Source of the DNA: Alphaproteobacteria bacterium MarineAlpha11_Bin1
GTDB taxonomy: Bacteria > Pseudomonadota > Alphaproteobacteria > MPNO01 > UBA830
Direction: 5' to 3'
Assembly: GCA_002937455.1 (NCBI GenBank)
Contig: PTJZ01000004.1
Coordinates: 62,001-126,000 of the forward strand
Length of the DNA stretch: 64,000 nucleotides
Shown here: in pieces, positions 1 to 9,358 of the stretch
How positions within the stretch are numbered: the stretch's first letter is position 1
Layout: each line of letters opens with the position of its first letter
Program-made: the position numbers and the translations under genes
Notes under the pieces: model-generated
Databases searched by the model: none
The model's input: only the letters and a program-made list of their open reading frames with translations
Told to the model about the DNA's origin: nothing

Positions 1-618
1 GGTTGGGGCGGGTTCGCCGAGCGCGCAATTGCAGAACGGGATCATCACGTGACCGGGCTGACTATTTCACCGGGACAAGCGAGCTATGCGCGAGCGCGAC
101 TGAAGGTAGTCGGCAGTCAGGCAGATATTAGGCTCGAGGATTATCGGGAACCGCGCCGTAGCTTTGAATCTATCGTGTCGATTGAAATGTTTGAAGCGGT
201 TGGAGAAAGATACTGGAGAACGTACTTCGACCGGTTGAAAACGCAGCTTGATCCGAAAGGTCTGGCAATCATCCAAGCTATAACGATTGATGACGATTAT
301 TTCGAAACGTACCGACGTGGGGGCGATGCAATTCGGGATAGCATTTTTCCCGGCGGGCTTCTGCCAAGCGAAAAGCGTTTCCGGGAGGAGGCCGCGCACT
401 CTGGCCTCCGAATAGACGATACATATAGATTTGGCGGAGACTACGCCGAAACCCTCGATAGGTGGCTTGCAACTTTTGACCAAAAATACAAACAGGTCCG
501 AGACCTTGGCTTTGATGATAAATTTATCAGACTGTGGCGCTTTTACCTTTCATCATGTTCGGGTGCGTTCCGCAGCGGCCGGACTAATGTTATGCAGGTG
601 GAATTGCGTCATGCCTAG
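1..618 (+). CDS. Cyclopropane-fatty-acyl-phospholipid synthase family methyltransferase, 3' part only
   Basis: The reading frame is open from base 1, so the N-terminus lies outside the window; 205 residues are visible. The first residues GWGGFAERA form the glycine-rich SAM-binding loop of class I methyltransferases, and SIVSIEMFEAVGERYW matches the stretch after motif I in the CFA synthase family. The family moves a methyl(ene) group from SAM to the double bond of unsaturated phospholipid acyl chains at the membrane. The stop overlaps the next gene by 8 bp, so the three plus-strand genes here look like one operon. In related bacteria such operons modify membrane lipids under stress. A relative acting on other unsaturated fatty acids, such as a furan-fatty-acid methylase, is possible. 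Confidence 0.85.
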   Translation, partial: GWGGFAERAIAERDHHVTGLTISPGQASYARARLKVVGSQADIRLEDYREPRRSFESIVSIEMFEAVGERYWRTYFDRLKTQLDPKGLAIIQAITIDDDYFETYRRGGDAIRDSIFPGGLLPSEKRFREEAAHSGLRIDDTYRFGGDYAETLDRWLATFDQKYKQVRDLGFDDKFIRLWRFYLSSCSGAFRSGRTNVMQVELRHA

Positions 619-1144
619 TTATCGAATGCTGCCAGTGGTGATTGTCGCATTTTGGCTCCCGCTAGGGCCCACTTTTGCGGGTTCGACCGTTGATACGGTG
701 GCCCGGTATATTGAAAATCCGAGAAAAATCGGTGAAGGGATTCTCACAATCCTTTTTTGGGATGTCTATCGGGCGGAGCTATATGCGCCGATGACCGGTT
801 GGCGCCCCGACGCTCCCTTCGCGCTCTCCCTCAAATATCTCCGAGATCTCAAGGGAGCTGATATCGTTGACCGAACAATTTCGGAAATGCGCGGCCAAGG
901 CTTCTATGATGATCTGACGCTGAACGCTTGGAGAGGGCAGCTTCAAGATATTTTCCCCAATGTATCGGACGGCACACGATTAACCGGCGTGAGAGATAAT
1001 GAGGGCAATACAGTTTTCTTCCGCGACGGCAATAAAATTGGAGAGGTCAAAGACCCCGCTTTCACTCGCCGGTTTTTCGATATTTGGCTTGGTGCAAGAA
1101 CGTCGGAGCCAGATTTGAGGCGAGCGTTGTTCGGAGGAACATAG
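611..1144 (+). CDS. Chalcone isomerase-like exported protein
   Basis: 177 residues. I chose the ATG at 611, just inside the end of the methyltransferase gene, because it opens with a hydrophobic signal sequence (MLPVVIVAFWLPLGPTFAGS) predicted to be cleaved near the AG-S site; the frame stays open upstream but only overlaps cfa. The body (GEGILTILFWDVYRAELYAP, then a conserved D-R-T-I region) resembles bacterial chalcone-isomerase-like domains. These have the plant fold, are usually periplasmic, and often sit in operons with cfa. Their biochemical role is not established, and flavonoid isomerase activity should not be assumed. The context points to lipid or fatty-acid handling at the envelope. 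Confidence 0.75.
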   Translation: MPSYRMLPVVIVAFWLPLGPTFAGSTVDTVARYIENPRKIGEGILTILFWDVYRAELYAPMTGWRPDAPFALSLKYLRDLKGADIVDRTISEMRGQGFYDDLTLNAWRGQLQDIFPNVSDGTRLTGVRDNEGNTVFFRDGNKIGEVKDPAFTRRFFDIWLGARTSEPDLRRALFGGT

Positions 1145-1149
1145 CTACC

Positions 1150-2466
1150 ATGCCCGGAGCTCCAACAGCCCGGTCAAAGCTAATATTCTATGGAGCTTTA
1201 GCTCTGCCCCTGTCTTTCGCGGGCCTACCGCTTTATCTGCACGCACCAGATTTTTATGCAACCGCCCTAATGCAGCCAATTGGGCTGCTCGGCGGCATCC
1301 TGATGTTACTTCGCGTAATCGATGCACTTCAGGACCCATTGATCGGTGTCCTGAGCGATCGGTTTTCTCGACATAGACTCGAGATTGTCATAGGCGGTGG
1401 GGTCTTGTTGCTGGTCGGCTTTGCGGGTTTGTTCAATCCGAAGCTATCAACTTTAGGCGAGGAAAACCCGCTGACCTGGTTCGCGATATCAGTATTGCTC
1501 TGTACGACTGGTTTCAGCATCGTAACAATCAACTACCACGCTTTCGGCGGATTATGGAATGTATCGTCATCAGATCGAACCAGAGTGACTGGGATCCGCG
1601 AGGCATTCGCTCTTTTGGGTATTTTGACAGCGTCAATCCTACCCGCTGTTCTCCAAGATACTTTCGCGCCTGCACCGAGTTTCTCGCTGCTGACCTTAAT
1701 TTTAGTGCCGATTTTTATCGTAGGTGTTTGGCTGTTCTATATCTGGTGCCGGCACCAACCCATTGTTTCGGGACGCAAAGTATCGGGCTCGCAAGCATCC
1801 GGTTTTATTTGCTTAATGCGCGACCGATGGGCTCGCCACTTTTACGGCATATTTTTTGTCAGCAGTTTGGCCAGCGCAATTCCCGCTGTGTTAGTGCTAT
1901 TCTATATTCGAGACCGTCTTGAAGCCGAGCAATTCTCCGGACTTTTTCTATTTACATATTTCCTGAGCGGAGCTCTTTTTCTGCCTGTATGGCAAAAAAT
2001 TGCAGTACGGACGGGGAAAGTTAAGACTTGGGCGATCAGCATGTCGCTTGCGGTTGCCACATTCCTCTGGGCCTTCACACTTTCTAGTGGCGACATTCTG
2101 CCATTTGTCTGCATATGTGTTTTATCCGGCAGCGCGTTGGGCGCGGATCTCGCAATACCACCAGCGATTATTGCCGACCGAATTGTTGCCCAAAGAGATC
2201 AGCAACGCGCTGGTCGCTTTTTTGCGGCCAACGCTTTCTGTACAAAATCCGCGCTGGCGCTAGCGACTGGTTTTTCGCTGCCAACGCTGGGTGCTCTTGG
2301 ATACCAGCCGGGTCAGTCTCTAACTTCGGGTGTCGGCCTGTCTCTTGCGCTGGCCTACGCATTGGTTCCATGCATTATCAAAGTAATTTCCGCGGTTTGG
2401 CTTCTCCGCGTCCTGCCGGTTTTGGACGGCCCGAAAAGTTTTGAAGAACCGTTAAGGTCTACTTAG
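1150..2466 (+). CDS. MFS transporter, GPH/MelB-like
   Basis: 438 residues with about 12 hydrophobic segments. The ATG at 1150 is preceded by GGAGGA at a workable distance and lies 5 bp after the chalcone-isomerase-like gene, so an in-frame upstream TTG is less likely. The segment RVIDALQDPLIGVLSDR after the second helix is the aspartate-rich cytoplasmic loop motif of glycoside-pentoside-hexuronide:cation symporters and related MFS proteins. The substrate cannot be read from sequence. Co-transcription with cfa and a chalcone-isomerase-like gene suggests a lipid-related cargo or a role in the same envelope response. The 3' end overlaps the convergent holA by 8 bp. Confidence 0.75.
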   Translation: MPGAPTARSKLIFYGALALPLSFAGLPLYLHAPDFYATALMQPIGLLGGILMLLRVIDALQDPLIGVLSDRFSRHRLEIVIGGGVLLLVGFAGLFNPKLSTLGEENPLTWFAISVLLCTTGFSIVTINYHAFGGLWNVSSSDRTRVTGIREAFALLGILTASILPAVLQDTFAPAPSFSLLTLILVPIFIVGVWLFYIWCRHQPIVSGRKVSGSQASGFICLMRDRWARHFYGIFFVSSLASAIPAVLVLFYIRDRLEAEQFSGLFLFTYFLSGALFLPVWQKIAVRTGKVKTWAISMSLAVATFLWAFTLSSGDILPFVCICVLSGSALGADLAIPPAIIADRIVAQRDQQRAGRFFAANAFCTKSALALATGFSLPTLGALGYQPGQSLTSGVGLSLALAYALVPCIIKVISAVWLLRVLPVLDGPKSFEEPLRST

Positions 2467-3487
2467 GAACACGGGCGCCAGCCATTGCAGCAAGGCGCAT
2501 AAACGTTCGTTCGCAAAGAGCGTCGTCTGGCATACCCGACGTTTTACAATCGATCTCGGCCTTAATAAGTTCAGCGCGGGCGCGAGCTAAAGTTTTGAGC
2601 CGCCAAAGCTTGATCTGGTTTCTGAAACCAATCTGCTGTTTAAAAAAGACTGGAGGGCGGAGACTTTTCATCGCCTGGTCGGGCGCTGCGCCGGCGGTAA
2701 TGGCTATTACCACTTCTTCCAAACGCGATAGGTGGCGGCTGGCGGCGCGTAATAATGATACCGCTGACACGCCCTCGAAACGGGCTCGTGAAAGCGCAAC
2801 TGTTAGCCCTTTCAGATCCCCGCCCGCTGCTGCGAAAACGACGTCGTCTGAGGTGATGGCGGCAGCATCACCAATTATCGCTTGTGCGCTTTCGAGGGTC
2901 ACTTCAGATTGTCCCAACATAAATAGTACTAACTTCTCGAGTTCCATTCGGCTAACCATCCGGTCGGCGCCCAGATTGCTAGTGATCCAAGACACAACAC
3001 TCTTGTCGGCCTTTAGGCCGGCGTCGTTTAGCGAATTGAGAACAAGATCTTTTAGGCTTGCTTCTTCGTCCATATAGCATGGGATGCTGGCGACCCCATT
3101 ACCTTTTTCGAACAAACCACGTAGTTTGGATCGAGGATTGAGATCGCCGGCTTCAATAATGATCAGGGCGTCCCCATTTGCTTCCAGGGCATCAGTCGCA
3201 GCGCTGGTGACCGCTTCAGTTGCTTCCCTTAACCGTACCACCCGGCGCCCCCCCATCATCGAAAGGGCGCATGCCTCATCGATCAGTCGCGACGGATCGT
3301 TTCGGAGGTCTGCCGGCGTGAATTCGGCGACATTAAATGGATCGGATAAACTACCGGCAATAGTTTTGGTCAAAGATTCCGCGCGTTCCCGGACCAGACC
3401 GAGGTCGGGCCCGTAGATCAGCATGCCGCGGATATCATCGGGTGGGTTAGCGACGAAAACATCCGCGCGCGCGGCGGGAACTTTCAT
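2459..3487 (-). CDS. holA: DNA polymerase III subunit delta
   Basis: 342 residues, the normal length for the clamp-loader delta subunit, which opens the beta sliding clamp. The N-terminal AAA+-like part includes GMLIYGPDLGLVRERAESL, corresponding to the degenerate P-loop region of HolA, followed by the helical C-terminal collar domain (PPVFFKQQIGFRNQIKLW). The start ATG overlaps the lptE stop as ATGA, giving the gene order leuS-lptE-holA that is widespread in proteobacteria. Its last bases overlap the convergent MFS gene. The call rests on overall similarity and gene order. Confidence 0.9.
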   Translation of the reverse strand: MKVPAARADVFVANPPDDIRGMLIYGPDLGLVRERAESLTKTIAGSLSDPFNVAEFTPADLRNDPSRLIDEACALSMMGGRRVVRLREATEAVTSAATDALEANGDALIIIEAGDLNPRSKLRGLFEKGNGVASIPCYMDEEASLKDLVLNSLNDAGLKADKSVVSWITSNLGADRMVSRMELEKLVLFMLGQSEVTLESAQAIIGDAAAITSDDVVFAAAGGDLKGLTVALSRARFEGVSAVSLLRAASRHLSRLEEVVIAITAGAAPDQAMKSLRPPVFFKQQIGFRNQIKLWRLKTLARARAELIKAEIDCKTSGMPDDALCERTFMRLAAMAGARVPK

Positions 3488-4032
3488 CGTGTACCCGGAT
3501 GGCCTCCCGTCTGGACAAGCCAGACGGCAAGACGTTCCTTAATATTGCGCGCGAGTTGCCGTATTGCGCGGTTACGCGCATCGGCCTGGGCGCTGAGCGT
3601 TGCGAAGTCTGAAGTCAATATGTTGTAGCTATTTACTGAACGAGTCTGCCCTGATAATAGCTGTGTACCATCAGACCTGTTCGCGACGGCGTATGAGGCT
3701 GCTAGCGTTAGATTTGCCCGAGTCGCAACGTCATCTTTTCTAATAGCGAGGTTGCTTCGGCTTTCGGTCAGATAGACACTTAGTTTGAACCGCGGTGTCC
3801 GCGCGCGGCCGCGGGGTTGTAGTTGCTGCAATAGTTCATTGCGCATCATCTGTCCGGTTCGATCCGCAATTTTAGCGATCTCGAAGTTTGCGAGTGCCCT
3901 GCCGGACGCTGCCGATCTATCCCCATGGATCGGCTGAAAGCTGCAACCCGATAACAGCAGTGTTGCCGCTCCATAAATAGCGAGGCCCAAGCGGCGGCGA
4001 TTCCAGGCGCCATGATCGCTAGTGAATAACAT
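3484..4032 (-). CDS. lptE: LPS-assembly lipoprotein LptE
   Basis: 182 residues. A hydrophobic segment ends in a lipobox (LLLSGC) with the acylated cysteine at about residue 30, so the mature protein is an outer-membrane lipoprotein. LptE plugs the LptD barrel and helps deliver LPS to the cell surface. The segment after the cysteine (SFQPIHG) is typical of alphaproteobacterial LptE. The start lies inside the end of leuS (14-bp overlap) and the stop shares ATGA with holA, which implies translational coupling. The family diverges fast, so position between leuS and holA is strong supporting evidence. Confidence 0.88.
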   Translation of the reverse strand: MLFTSDHGAWNRRRLGLAIYGAATLLLSGCSFQPIHGDRSAASGRALANFEIAKIADRTGQMMRNELLQQLQPRGRARTPRFKLSVYLTESRSNLAIRKDDVATRANLTLAASYAVANRSDGTQLLSGQTRSVNSYNILTSDFATLSAQADARNRAIRQLARNIKERLAVWLVQTGGHPGTR

Positions 4033-6571
4033 TTATGATCCTGTTAGGGACATAAATGATCTTCTTCACATCGTCGCCGCCGAGCGCCGCGGCTACGGTC
4101 GGCAGCGAAAGTGCCGCTGCTTCCGCCTCCTTTTGCTCGGCATCATTGGTGATTTCCACAGTACCCCGCATTTTTCCGCGCACCTGTACGGCAATTTTAA
4201 CAGTATCCCGGACAAGGAGATTTGAGTCGAATTCAGGCCACCCGGTCTCCGCGACAAGCGTTTGGTATCCAAGAATCTGCCATAGTTCTTCTGCCAAGTG
4301 CGGCATCATCGGGCCGATGAGTAGCGTCACTGTTTCCAATCCCTCGCGAAGCGCGGGGCCATCGATCTTTGGGTCGACGTCGGCGAGTACATTGACAAGT
4401 TCGTGTACGCGGGCGATGGCTCGGTTGAAATGAAATGTTTCTAGGTCCTCAGTGACTCCCGCTATTGCGGTATGAATGGCGCGTCGGAGATCTATGTTGG
4501 CGTTATTTTCCTTATATTCTGGCAGGGTGTTTGCGGTACCGGCTACCAGCCGCCACAGTCGGTTGGTGAAACGCCAGGCCCCGCTTATTCCGGCCTCGGT
4601 CCAGTCAAGGTCGCGATCCGGCGGGCTGTCGGAAAGCATAAACCACCGGGCGGTATCGGCGCCGTAGGTTTTGATGATGTCTTCAGGATCAATGACGTTC
4701 TTTTTCGATTTGGACATTTTCTCGGATCGCCCAACAATAACAGGTTCGAGGGTATCGGCTTTAATAACTGCCCCCCCCTCGCCTTCGACAATGTTGGTAG
4801 GTTCTACCCACTCCCCCTTGTCGGTCCGATATGTCTCGTGACAGATCATACCCTGCGTGAACAGGCCAGCGAAAGGTTCGTCGACGCTGCCATGACCGAT
4901 TTGGGTCATGGCTCTCATGTAAAAGCGAGAATATAGGAGGTGTAGGATGGCGTGTTCGATCCCTCCGATATATTGATCGACCGGGAGCCAGTAATCTGCA
5001 GCACCTTGGTCTGTGGGTGTGTCAGCGCTAGGCTCGGTAAAGCGCGCGAAATACCAAGACGAATCAACAAACGTATCGAATGTGTCGGTCTCACGAGTTG
5101 CGCAATCGCCGCAGAGTGGGCAATCGACAGATTTCCATGCTTCATGGTTGTTTAGTGGGTTGCCCGGCTCGTCGAAGCTGACGTCATCCGGCAGAACAAC
5201 CGGGAGATCCGAGGCCGGGACTGGGACGACGCCGCATTTGTCACAGTGAATGACTGGAATCGGACAGCCCCAGTAACGCTGGCGCGAAATTCCCCAGTCC
5301 CGTAAACGAAAATTCACCTCCCGCTTCCCGCGCATGGTGGCCTCCAAGCGATCAGAGACCTCCGCTTTTGCCGCGTCGACAGATAAGCCGTCTAGAAAAT
5401 CGGAATTTGCAAGCATACCTGGGCCAGTATATGCCTCATCACCAATCGAAAACTCCCTTGATTCCAAAGGAATAACCACCGGCAAGACGTCGAGGTTATA
5501 CTTTCTGGCGAAATCTAGATCTCGTTGATCATGGGCTGGACAGCCGAATATCGCACCTGTTCCGTATTCCATTAGGATGAAGTTTGCGACATAGACCGGC
5601 AGGGTTTTTCCATCAATAAATGGATGGTGGACCTGAAGCCCGGTATCAAAGCCGATTTTCTCAGCTTTTTCGATAACGGCTTCCGATGTGCCCAACCGAC
5701 CGCATTCGTCGATGAATTCCTTTAAACCCGTATTTCCAGTCGCCAGTTCACCCGCTAAGGGGTGCTCTGGCGAAATAGCGCAGAAGCTTGCACCAAAAAT
5801 AGTATCCGCTCGGGTTGTATAGACCTCGAGCCTGTCATCGCGATTTGCCATCTCGAACGAAATCTTCAGGCCCTCAGATCGTCCAATCCAATTTGCCTGC
5901 ATCAACCGTACTTTTTCCGGCCACCGGTCAAGTGTGTCCAGGGCGTCTAGCAGATCCTGCGCATAATCTGTGATCTTGAAGAACCACTGGGACAGCCGCC
6001 GTTTTTCAACCGGGGCGCCCGATCGCCATCCTTTGCCGTCTATCACCTGTTCATTGGCCAAGACGGTTTGGTCAACCGGGTCCCAGTTGACCCAGCCTTC
6101 TCGCCGCTCTATTAGCCCCGATTCAAGGAAGTCTAAAAACATTTTCTGCTCGTGGCGATAGTAAGCTGGATGGCAGGTCGCGATTTCTCGGGACCAATCG
6201 ATTGATAGTCCCATCATCTTTAACTGCCGACGCATGGTGTCGATGTTGGCGTAGGTCCATTCAGCCGGGTGCACGTTTTTTTCCATGGCGGCGTTTTCCG
6301 CCGGCATGCCGAAAGCATCCCACCCCATTGGGTGAAGGACGTTAAATCCGCGTGCGCGCTTGTATCGCGCAACGACGTCTCCCATCGTATAGTTGCGGAC
6401 ATGGCCCATGTGTATACGACCCGACGGATAAGGAAACATTTCAAGGACGTAATATTTTGGCTGGTTCAAATTGTCGCGCGCGGCAAAACATTGCCCGGCA
6501 TCCCATGCGGCTTGCCATCTGTCCTCGGCGGCTTTGAATGCGTATCGCGAAGGTTTGTCTTTAGCTGGCAT
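4019..6571 (-). CDS. leuS: Leucyl-tRNA synthetase
   Basis: 850 residues, full length for bacterial LeuRS. It charges tRNA-Leu with leucine in the cytoplasm. The class I HIGH-type motif HMGHVRN lies near residue 50 and the KMSKS loop (EKMSKSKKN) near residue 620. Between them lie the CP1 editing domain, which contains the conserved CPAHDQRD stretch, and the leucine-specific region. The C-terminus has the anticodon-binding and C-terminal domains ([13 protein letters not shown]). The gene heads leuS-lptE-holA. 149 bp separate it from the upstream lipoprotein gene on the same strand; no terminator is obvious there. Confidence 0.97.
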   Translation of the reverse strand: MPAKDKPSRYAFKAAEDRWQAAWDAGQCFAARDNLNQPKYYVLEMFPYPSGRIHMGHVRNYTMGDVVARYKRARGFNVLHPMGWDAFGMPAENAAMEKNVHPAEWTYANIDTMRRQLKMMGLSIDWSREIATCHPAYYRHEQKMFLDFLESGLIERREGWVNWDPVDQTVLANEQVIDGKGWRSGAPVEKRRLSQWFFKITDYAQDLLDALDTLDRWPEKVRLMQANWIGRSEGLKISFEMANRDDRLEVYTTRADTIFGASFCAISPEHPLAGELATGNTGLKEFIDECGRLGTSEAVIEKAEKIGFDTGLQVHHPFIDGKTLPVYVANFILMEYGTGAIFGCPAHDQRDLDFARKYNLDVLPVVIPLESREFSIGDEAYTGPGMLANSDFLDGLSVDAAKAEVSDRLEATMRGKREVNFRLRDWGISRQRYWGCPIPVIHCDKCGVVPVPASDLPVVLPDDVSFDEPGNPLNNHEAWKSVDCPLCGDCATRETDTFDTFVDSSWYFARFTEPSADTPTDQGAADYWLPVDQYIGGIEHAILHLLYSRFYMRAMTQIGHGSVDEPFAGLFTQGMICHETYRTDKGEWVEPTNIVEGEGGAVIKADTLEPVIVGRSEKMSKSKKNVIDPEDIIKTYGADTARWFMLSDSPPDRDLDWTEAGISGAWRFTNRLWRLVAGTANTLPEYKENNANIDLRRAIHTAIAGVTEDLETFHFNRAIARVHELVNVLADVDPKIDGPALREGLETVTLLIGPMMPHLAEELWQILGYQTLVAETGWPEFDSNLLVRDTVKIAVQVRGKMRGTVEITNDAEQKEAEAAALSLPTVAAALGGDDVKKIIYVPNRIINVIH

Positions 6572-6720
6572 TGGGTGTGATTCCCAAATGTTTAAAAAAA
6601 GGTTTGGTGACGGTAAGTCCTGCGCATCACCCCGATCGACTCATATGCAAAATTGGGCTCGATTAAAATATATGGTGTGTGCACGTGTGTGTTTGGCTGC
6701 AACGCTTCAGTTTGTGTCCC

Positions 6721-7278
6721 TCAGTTTCCGGCTGATCGCACTGCAACTCGAAGCTGTCGGGCGCGAACAAGTATCTGGTTTTCCAGTTTCACCGAGGTCT
6801 TCTTCTCCACACTTGCGTCGACCCATTGGCTCCCATCTCGGCTCTGACGGAACACGGCCACACGAACACCATCCGTGCGTAACTGTCGGCCCAAGATGTA
6901 TATATTCATCTTAAAACGCTCATCAGGCGTTTCGGGCGGCGTATACCAATCGGTTATTATAACGCCTCCGAACGGGTCGGCTGACGAAAGAGGCATAAAG
7001 GCCATTGTATCTAGGGCCGCACGCCAAAGATAGGTATTAACACCGATGCCTACCCCTTTTGGGGTTGAGCGGTCGTTATCTGAAAGGCCAACAATGCTTG
7101 AAAGATCAACGCCATCGCCTCCGAAGAAACTTCCTCCGTCGTTGTAGTAGCCCCGTTTTGCTTGGCCAGGTTCAAATGTATCGGGGTCGTCCATAGGGTT
7201 GATCATAGGACCGCCGCAGCCCGACAACGCGATTCCGGTCACCAGCAAAGTGGCCTGGCACCACTTATTTATGGTCAT
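6721..7278 (-). CDS. DUF3576 family lipoprotein
   Basis: 185 residues. The start chosen is the ATG at 7278, which has GGAGAGG about 9 bases upstream; an in-frame ATG at 7296 is possible but lacks such a site. The N-terminus is a lipoprotein signal with lipobox ALSGC (cysteine 21). The body contains VNTYLWRAALDTMAFMPL and FGGVIITDWYTPPE, characteristic of DUF3576 proteins that commonly sit beside leuS in alphaproteobacteria. Function is unknown; the location implies an envelope role, perhaps linked to the leuS-lptE neighbours. Same direction as leuS with a 149-bp gap, so co-transcription is possible. Confidence 0.85.
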   Translation of the reverse strand: MTINKWCQATLLVTGIALSGCGGPMINPMDDPDTFEPGQAKRGYYNDGGSFFGGDGVDLSSIVGLSDNDRSTPKGVGIGVNTYLWRAALDTMAFMPLSSADPFGGVIITDWYTPPETPDERFKMNIYILGRQLRTDGVRVAVFRQSRDGSQWVDASVEKKTSVKLENQILVRARQLRVAVRSAGN

Positions 7279-7872
7279 TCCTTTGTTCCTCTCCATTCTC
7301 TGTACGGGGCGAGCATATTACAGTTAACCATAGCAATTTTATCTTACACCCTTACGTCGGCAATCTTGCGGGATCGCTGATCTGTTTATTGTTTCGAATA
7401 ATCCGGAGTATAATTCTACTCCTGAGATACAGAGTAATACACCCGTATTTTGAACGAAAACGGAACCCGTTCTGGAAAACTTACCGAGCCTGTCTGCATT
7501 GTATGATGTTTAGGACTACTTCGTCATCTTGTTTGAGCCATATTTCGCGGGGATGGGGGCTTGGCAAAAAACCCCCGACAAAGCGTGAGCCCCATAAAAT
7601 AGAAATATGAGACCTCTGAGTAACACTCATATTTGCCCCAAGCGATAACCGAAAACGGCCAGCCAGCGTGATATGTGTTATTTATGCCACAGCAGGGTGT
7701 TTTTTTTGGCACTAACCGTTGATTTTATTGAAGCCGCTGAATTTCTCCCCTAAAAATAACCCAATCGAAGGCCTCTTTTATTATTGCGCCTGAGAGTTTT
7801 TAAATAAAAGCAAACGTGGTGTTCCGCATGAGGTGGACCGCTGCTAGCTTAAAATTTCCCTGGAGGGAAAAA
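7279..7872. other. Long intergenic region with inverted repeats upstream of the porin
   Basis: About 590 bp between the divergent DUF3576 and porin genes. I see no convincing gene in any frame. It holds two inverted repeats: GGGGG/CCCCC at 7555-7559 and 7572-7576 with a 12-nt loop, and a perfect 9-bp repeat AAATATGAG/CTCATATTT at 7603-7611 and 7626-7634 with a 14-nt loop. An eight-T run lies near 7701-7708. A long regulated leader or operators for the porin would fit, but no promoter can be assigned with confidence. Confidence 0.5.
7603..7634. repeat. Perfect 9-bp inverted repeat upstream of the porin gene
   Basis: AAATATGAG at 7603-7611 and its exact reverse complement CTCATATTT at 7626-7634 flank a 14-nt spacer. 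It lies about 240 bp before the porin start. It could be an RNA stem in a long leader or a dimeric regulator site; nothing in the sequence decides between them. Confidence 0.6.
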
Positions 7873-8985
7873 ATGAAGAAGCATCTACTTACTTCCACCG
7901 CTTTAGTTGCTGCCGGTCTGGTAGCCTTTGGCGGTACGGCTATTGCTAAGCCGAAATTGACCGTCAACGGTAACACGTCGGTAATTTTCGGCGTTGGTGA
8001 AAATGACGCTGCGTTTGACGCCGCTACCCAAACCAGCAGCATTAACGATTGGGACGTCCAACAGGACGCTGAAATCCACTTCAATGCATCAACTAAGCTT
8101 GATAACGGCATCAAGATTAAGGCACGCATTGAGCTAGAAGGTAACACAGACGGTGACCAAATCGACGAACACTGGATGCGTATTTCCGGCTCGTTCGGTG
8201 AGATCCGTGTTGGTTCGACGGATATGGTTGCGAAGACGATGACTGCGGGCTATCAGGGCTCTTCGGCTGGCGTCGGACTGAGCCTTCCGTTTGATACGTC
8301 AAGGTTTGTCTCCAATCCTGGCGGCGTTACGACAGGCAACGCAAACTTTGCGGACCTTACTTCTGACTCTGAGGGTGTGGCTTGGTACTCCCCCCGGATG
8401 TCAGGTTTCCAGCTTGGCGTAGGTTACGTTCCTGCGAGATCGCAGGACAGCAACGGTGGCCGTGAAGCCACAACGGTCGACTCGCACGGTAGATCACTCG
8501 GTGTGAACTATGTCACCAAAATGGATGGCACGAGCATCGCTATTGCCGCCTCTTACGAGACCTACGCAGAGTCAACCGTCAACCAGGATGATCCTGAGGT
8601 TATGGCCATCGCTGCTAAGGTTGGTTTCTCGGGTGTTAACATCCAGGCGAGCTTTGTTGAGCGCGCAGAGGTAAGCACTATTAGTACTGGTGCAACTGCA
8701 GTTGCTGGACTGGAAACTTTTGAAATTGGTGCAAACTACAAGATGGGTGCCAATAAGTTCAGTGTTGCACTCGCGGAATCCGAGACTGTAACTGATGCTG
8801 GTGCTGCCGGTGACGGTGACGACCAGTCGATCCTCGCGGTTGCTTGGTCCCGTGCTGTTGCTCCGGGCGTTAACTTCTCGCTTACCGCTTGGTCAGCTGA
8901 CTACAACGATGGTGCGGTGGGAGCGACTTCCGCCACGTCTAACTCTGGCGAAGCCATCGCCGGCCGCCTCAAGGTCAGCTTCTAA
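7873..8985 (+). CDS. General porin, alphaproteobacterial type
   Basis: 370 residues. The ATG at 7873 has GGAGGG five bases upstream. It encodes a Sec signal peptide (MKKHLLTSTALVAAGLVAFG) with an AIA-K cleavage site near residue 25, and the protein ends in phenylalanine (KVSF), the usual C-terminal signature of outer-membrane barrels. The mature part is a series of short alternating beta segments with a conserved early stretch (WDVQQDAEIHFNASTKLDNG) typical of gram-negative porins. It should form a trimeric diffusion channel; specificity is not readable. Strong RBS, long leader and strong terminator suggest high, regulated expression. Confidence 0.88.
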   Translation: MKKHLLTSTALVAAGLVAFGGTAIAKPKLTVNGNTSVIFGVGENDAAFDAATQTSSINDWDVQQDAEIHFNASTKLDNGIKIKARIELEGNTDGDQIDEHWMRISGSFGEIRVGSTDMVAKTMTAGYQGSSAGVGLSLPFDTSRFVSNPGGVTTGNANFADLTSDSEGVAWYSPRMSGFQLGVGYVPARSQDSNGGREATTVDSHGRSLGVNYVTKMDGTSIAIAASYETYAESTVNQDDPEVMAIAAKVGFSGVNIQASFVERAEVSTISTGATAVAGLETFEIGANYKMGANKFSVALAESETVTDAGAAGDGDDQSILAVAWSRAVAPGVNFSLTAWSADYNDGAVGATSATSNSGEAIAGRLKVSF

Positions 8986-9010
8986 GACTTGATCTTGATT
9001 GAACGATTTA

Positions 9011-9037
9011 AGGGGCGGCTTATGCCGCCCCTTTTTT
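9011..9037 (+). terminator. Rho-independent terminator of the porin gene
   Basis: Nine-bp G+C-rich stem (AGGGGCGGC at 9011-9019 pairing with GCCGCCCCT at 9024-9032), loop TTAT, followed directly by T residues. It starts 26 bp after the porin stop codon. Confidence 0.92.
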
Positions 9038-9358
9038 AAGACAACCTCTCAATCTGTGCAAAATCAATAGAACGAGACAACCCTTAAACCTGTCGGAGAG
9101 AAAACTTGGTTTTCGGGCGAGGGAACCAGTGGGACAAATTACACCGATACCTATAGCTTAGTTACTGCTGCAAATTTTGTTTTGTGGTGGGAGGCGCGTC
9201 TTTTATCTTTTTTATATCTTCAACGCACCAAGACTCTGTGTTTCGGGGGATAAAGATTATTTTTTGGAGGGGTCGATCCTGTCATTACAATAGTTTGTAA
9301 GAGGATCCTGACCAATCTCATTTTAATAGTGGGATTAATGCCTTAATCTCAGGTGCAA
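9038..9358. other. Intergenic region upstream of yggS with an imperfect inverted repeat
   Basis: About 320 bp without a credible gene. GGTCGATCCT at 9271-9280 can pair with AGGATCCTGACC at 9302-9313, with a two-base bulge; the partner lies about 45 bp before the yggS start. It may be a leader stem or operator. No clear promoter hexamers were found. Confidence 0.4.

Noticed and set aside
2595..3077. 160-codon plus-strand frame inside holA
   Set aside because: Low-complexity serine/arginine-rich antisense reading of holA.
7389..7610. 73-codon plus-strand frame in the porin leader region
   Set aside because: No RBS, no similarity and it overlaps the inverted repeats; treated as noncoding.
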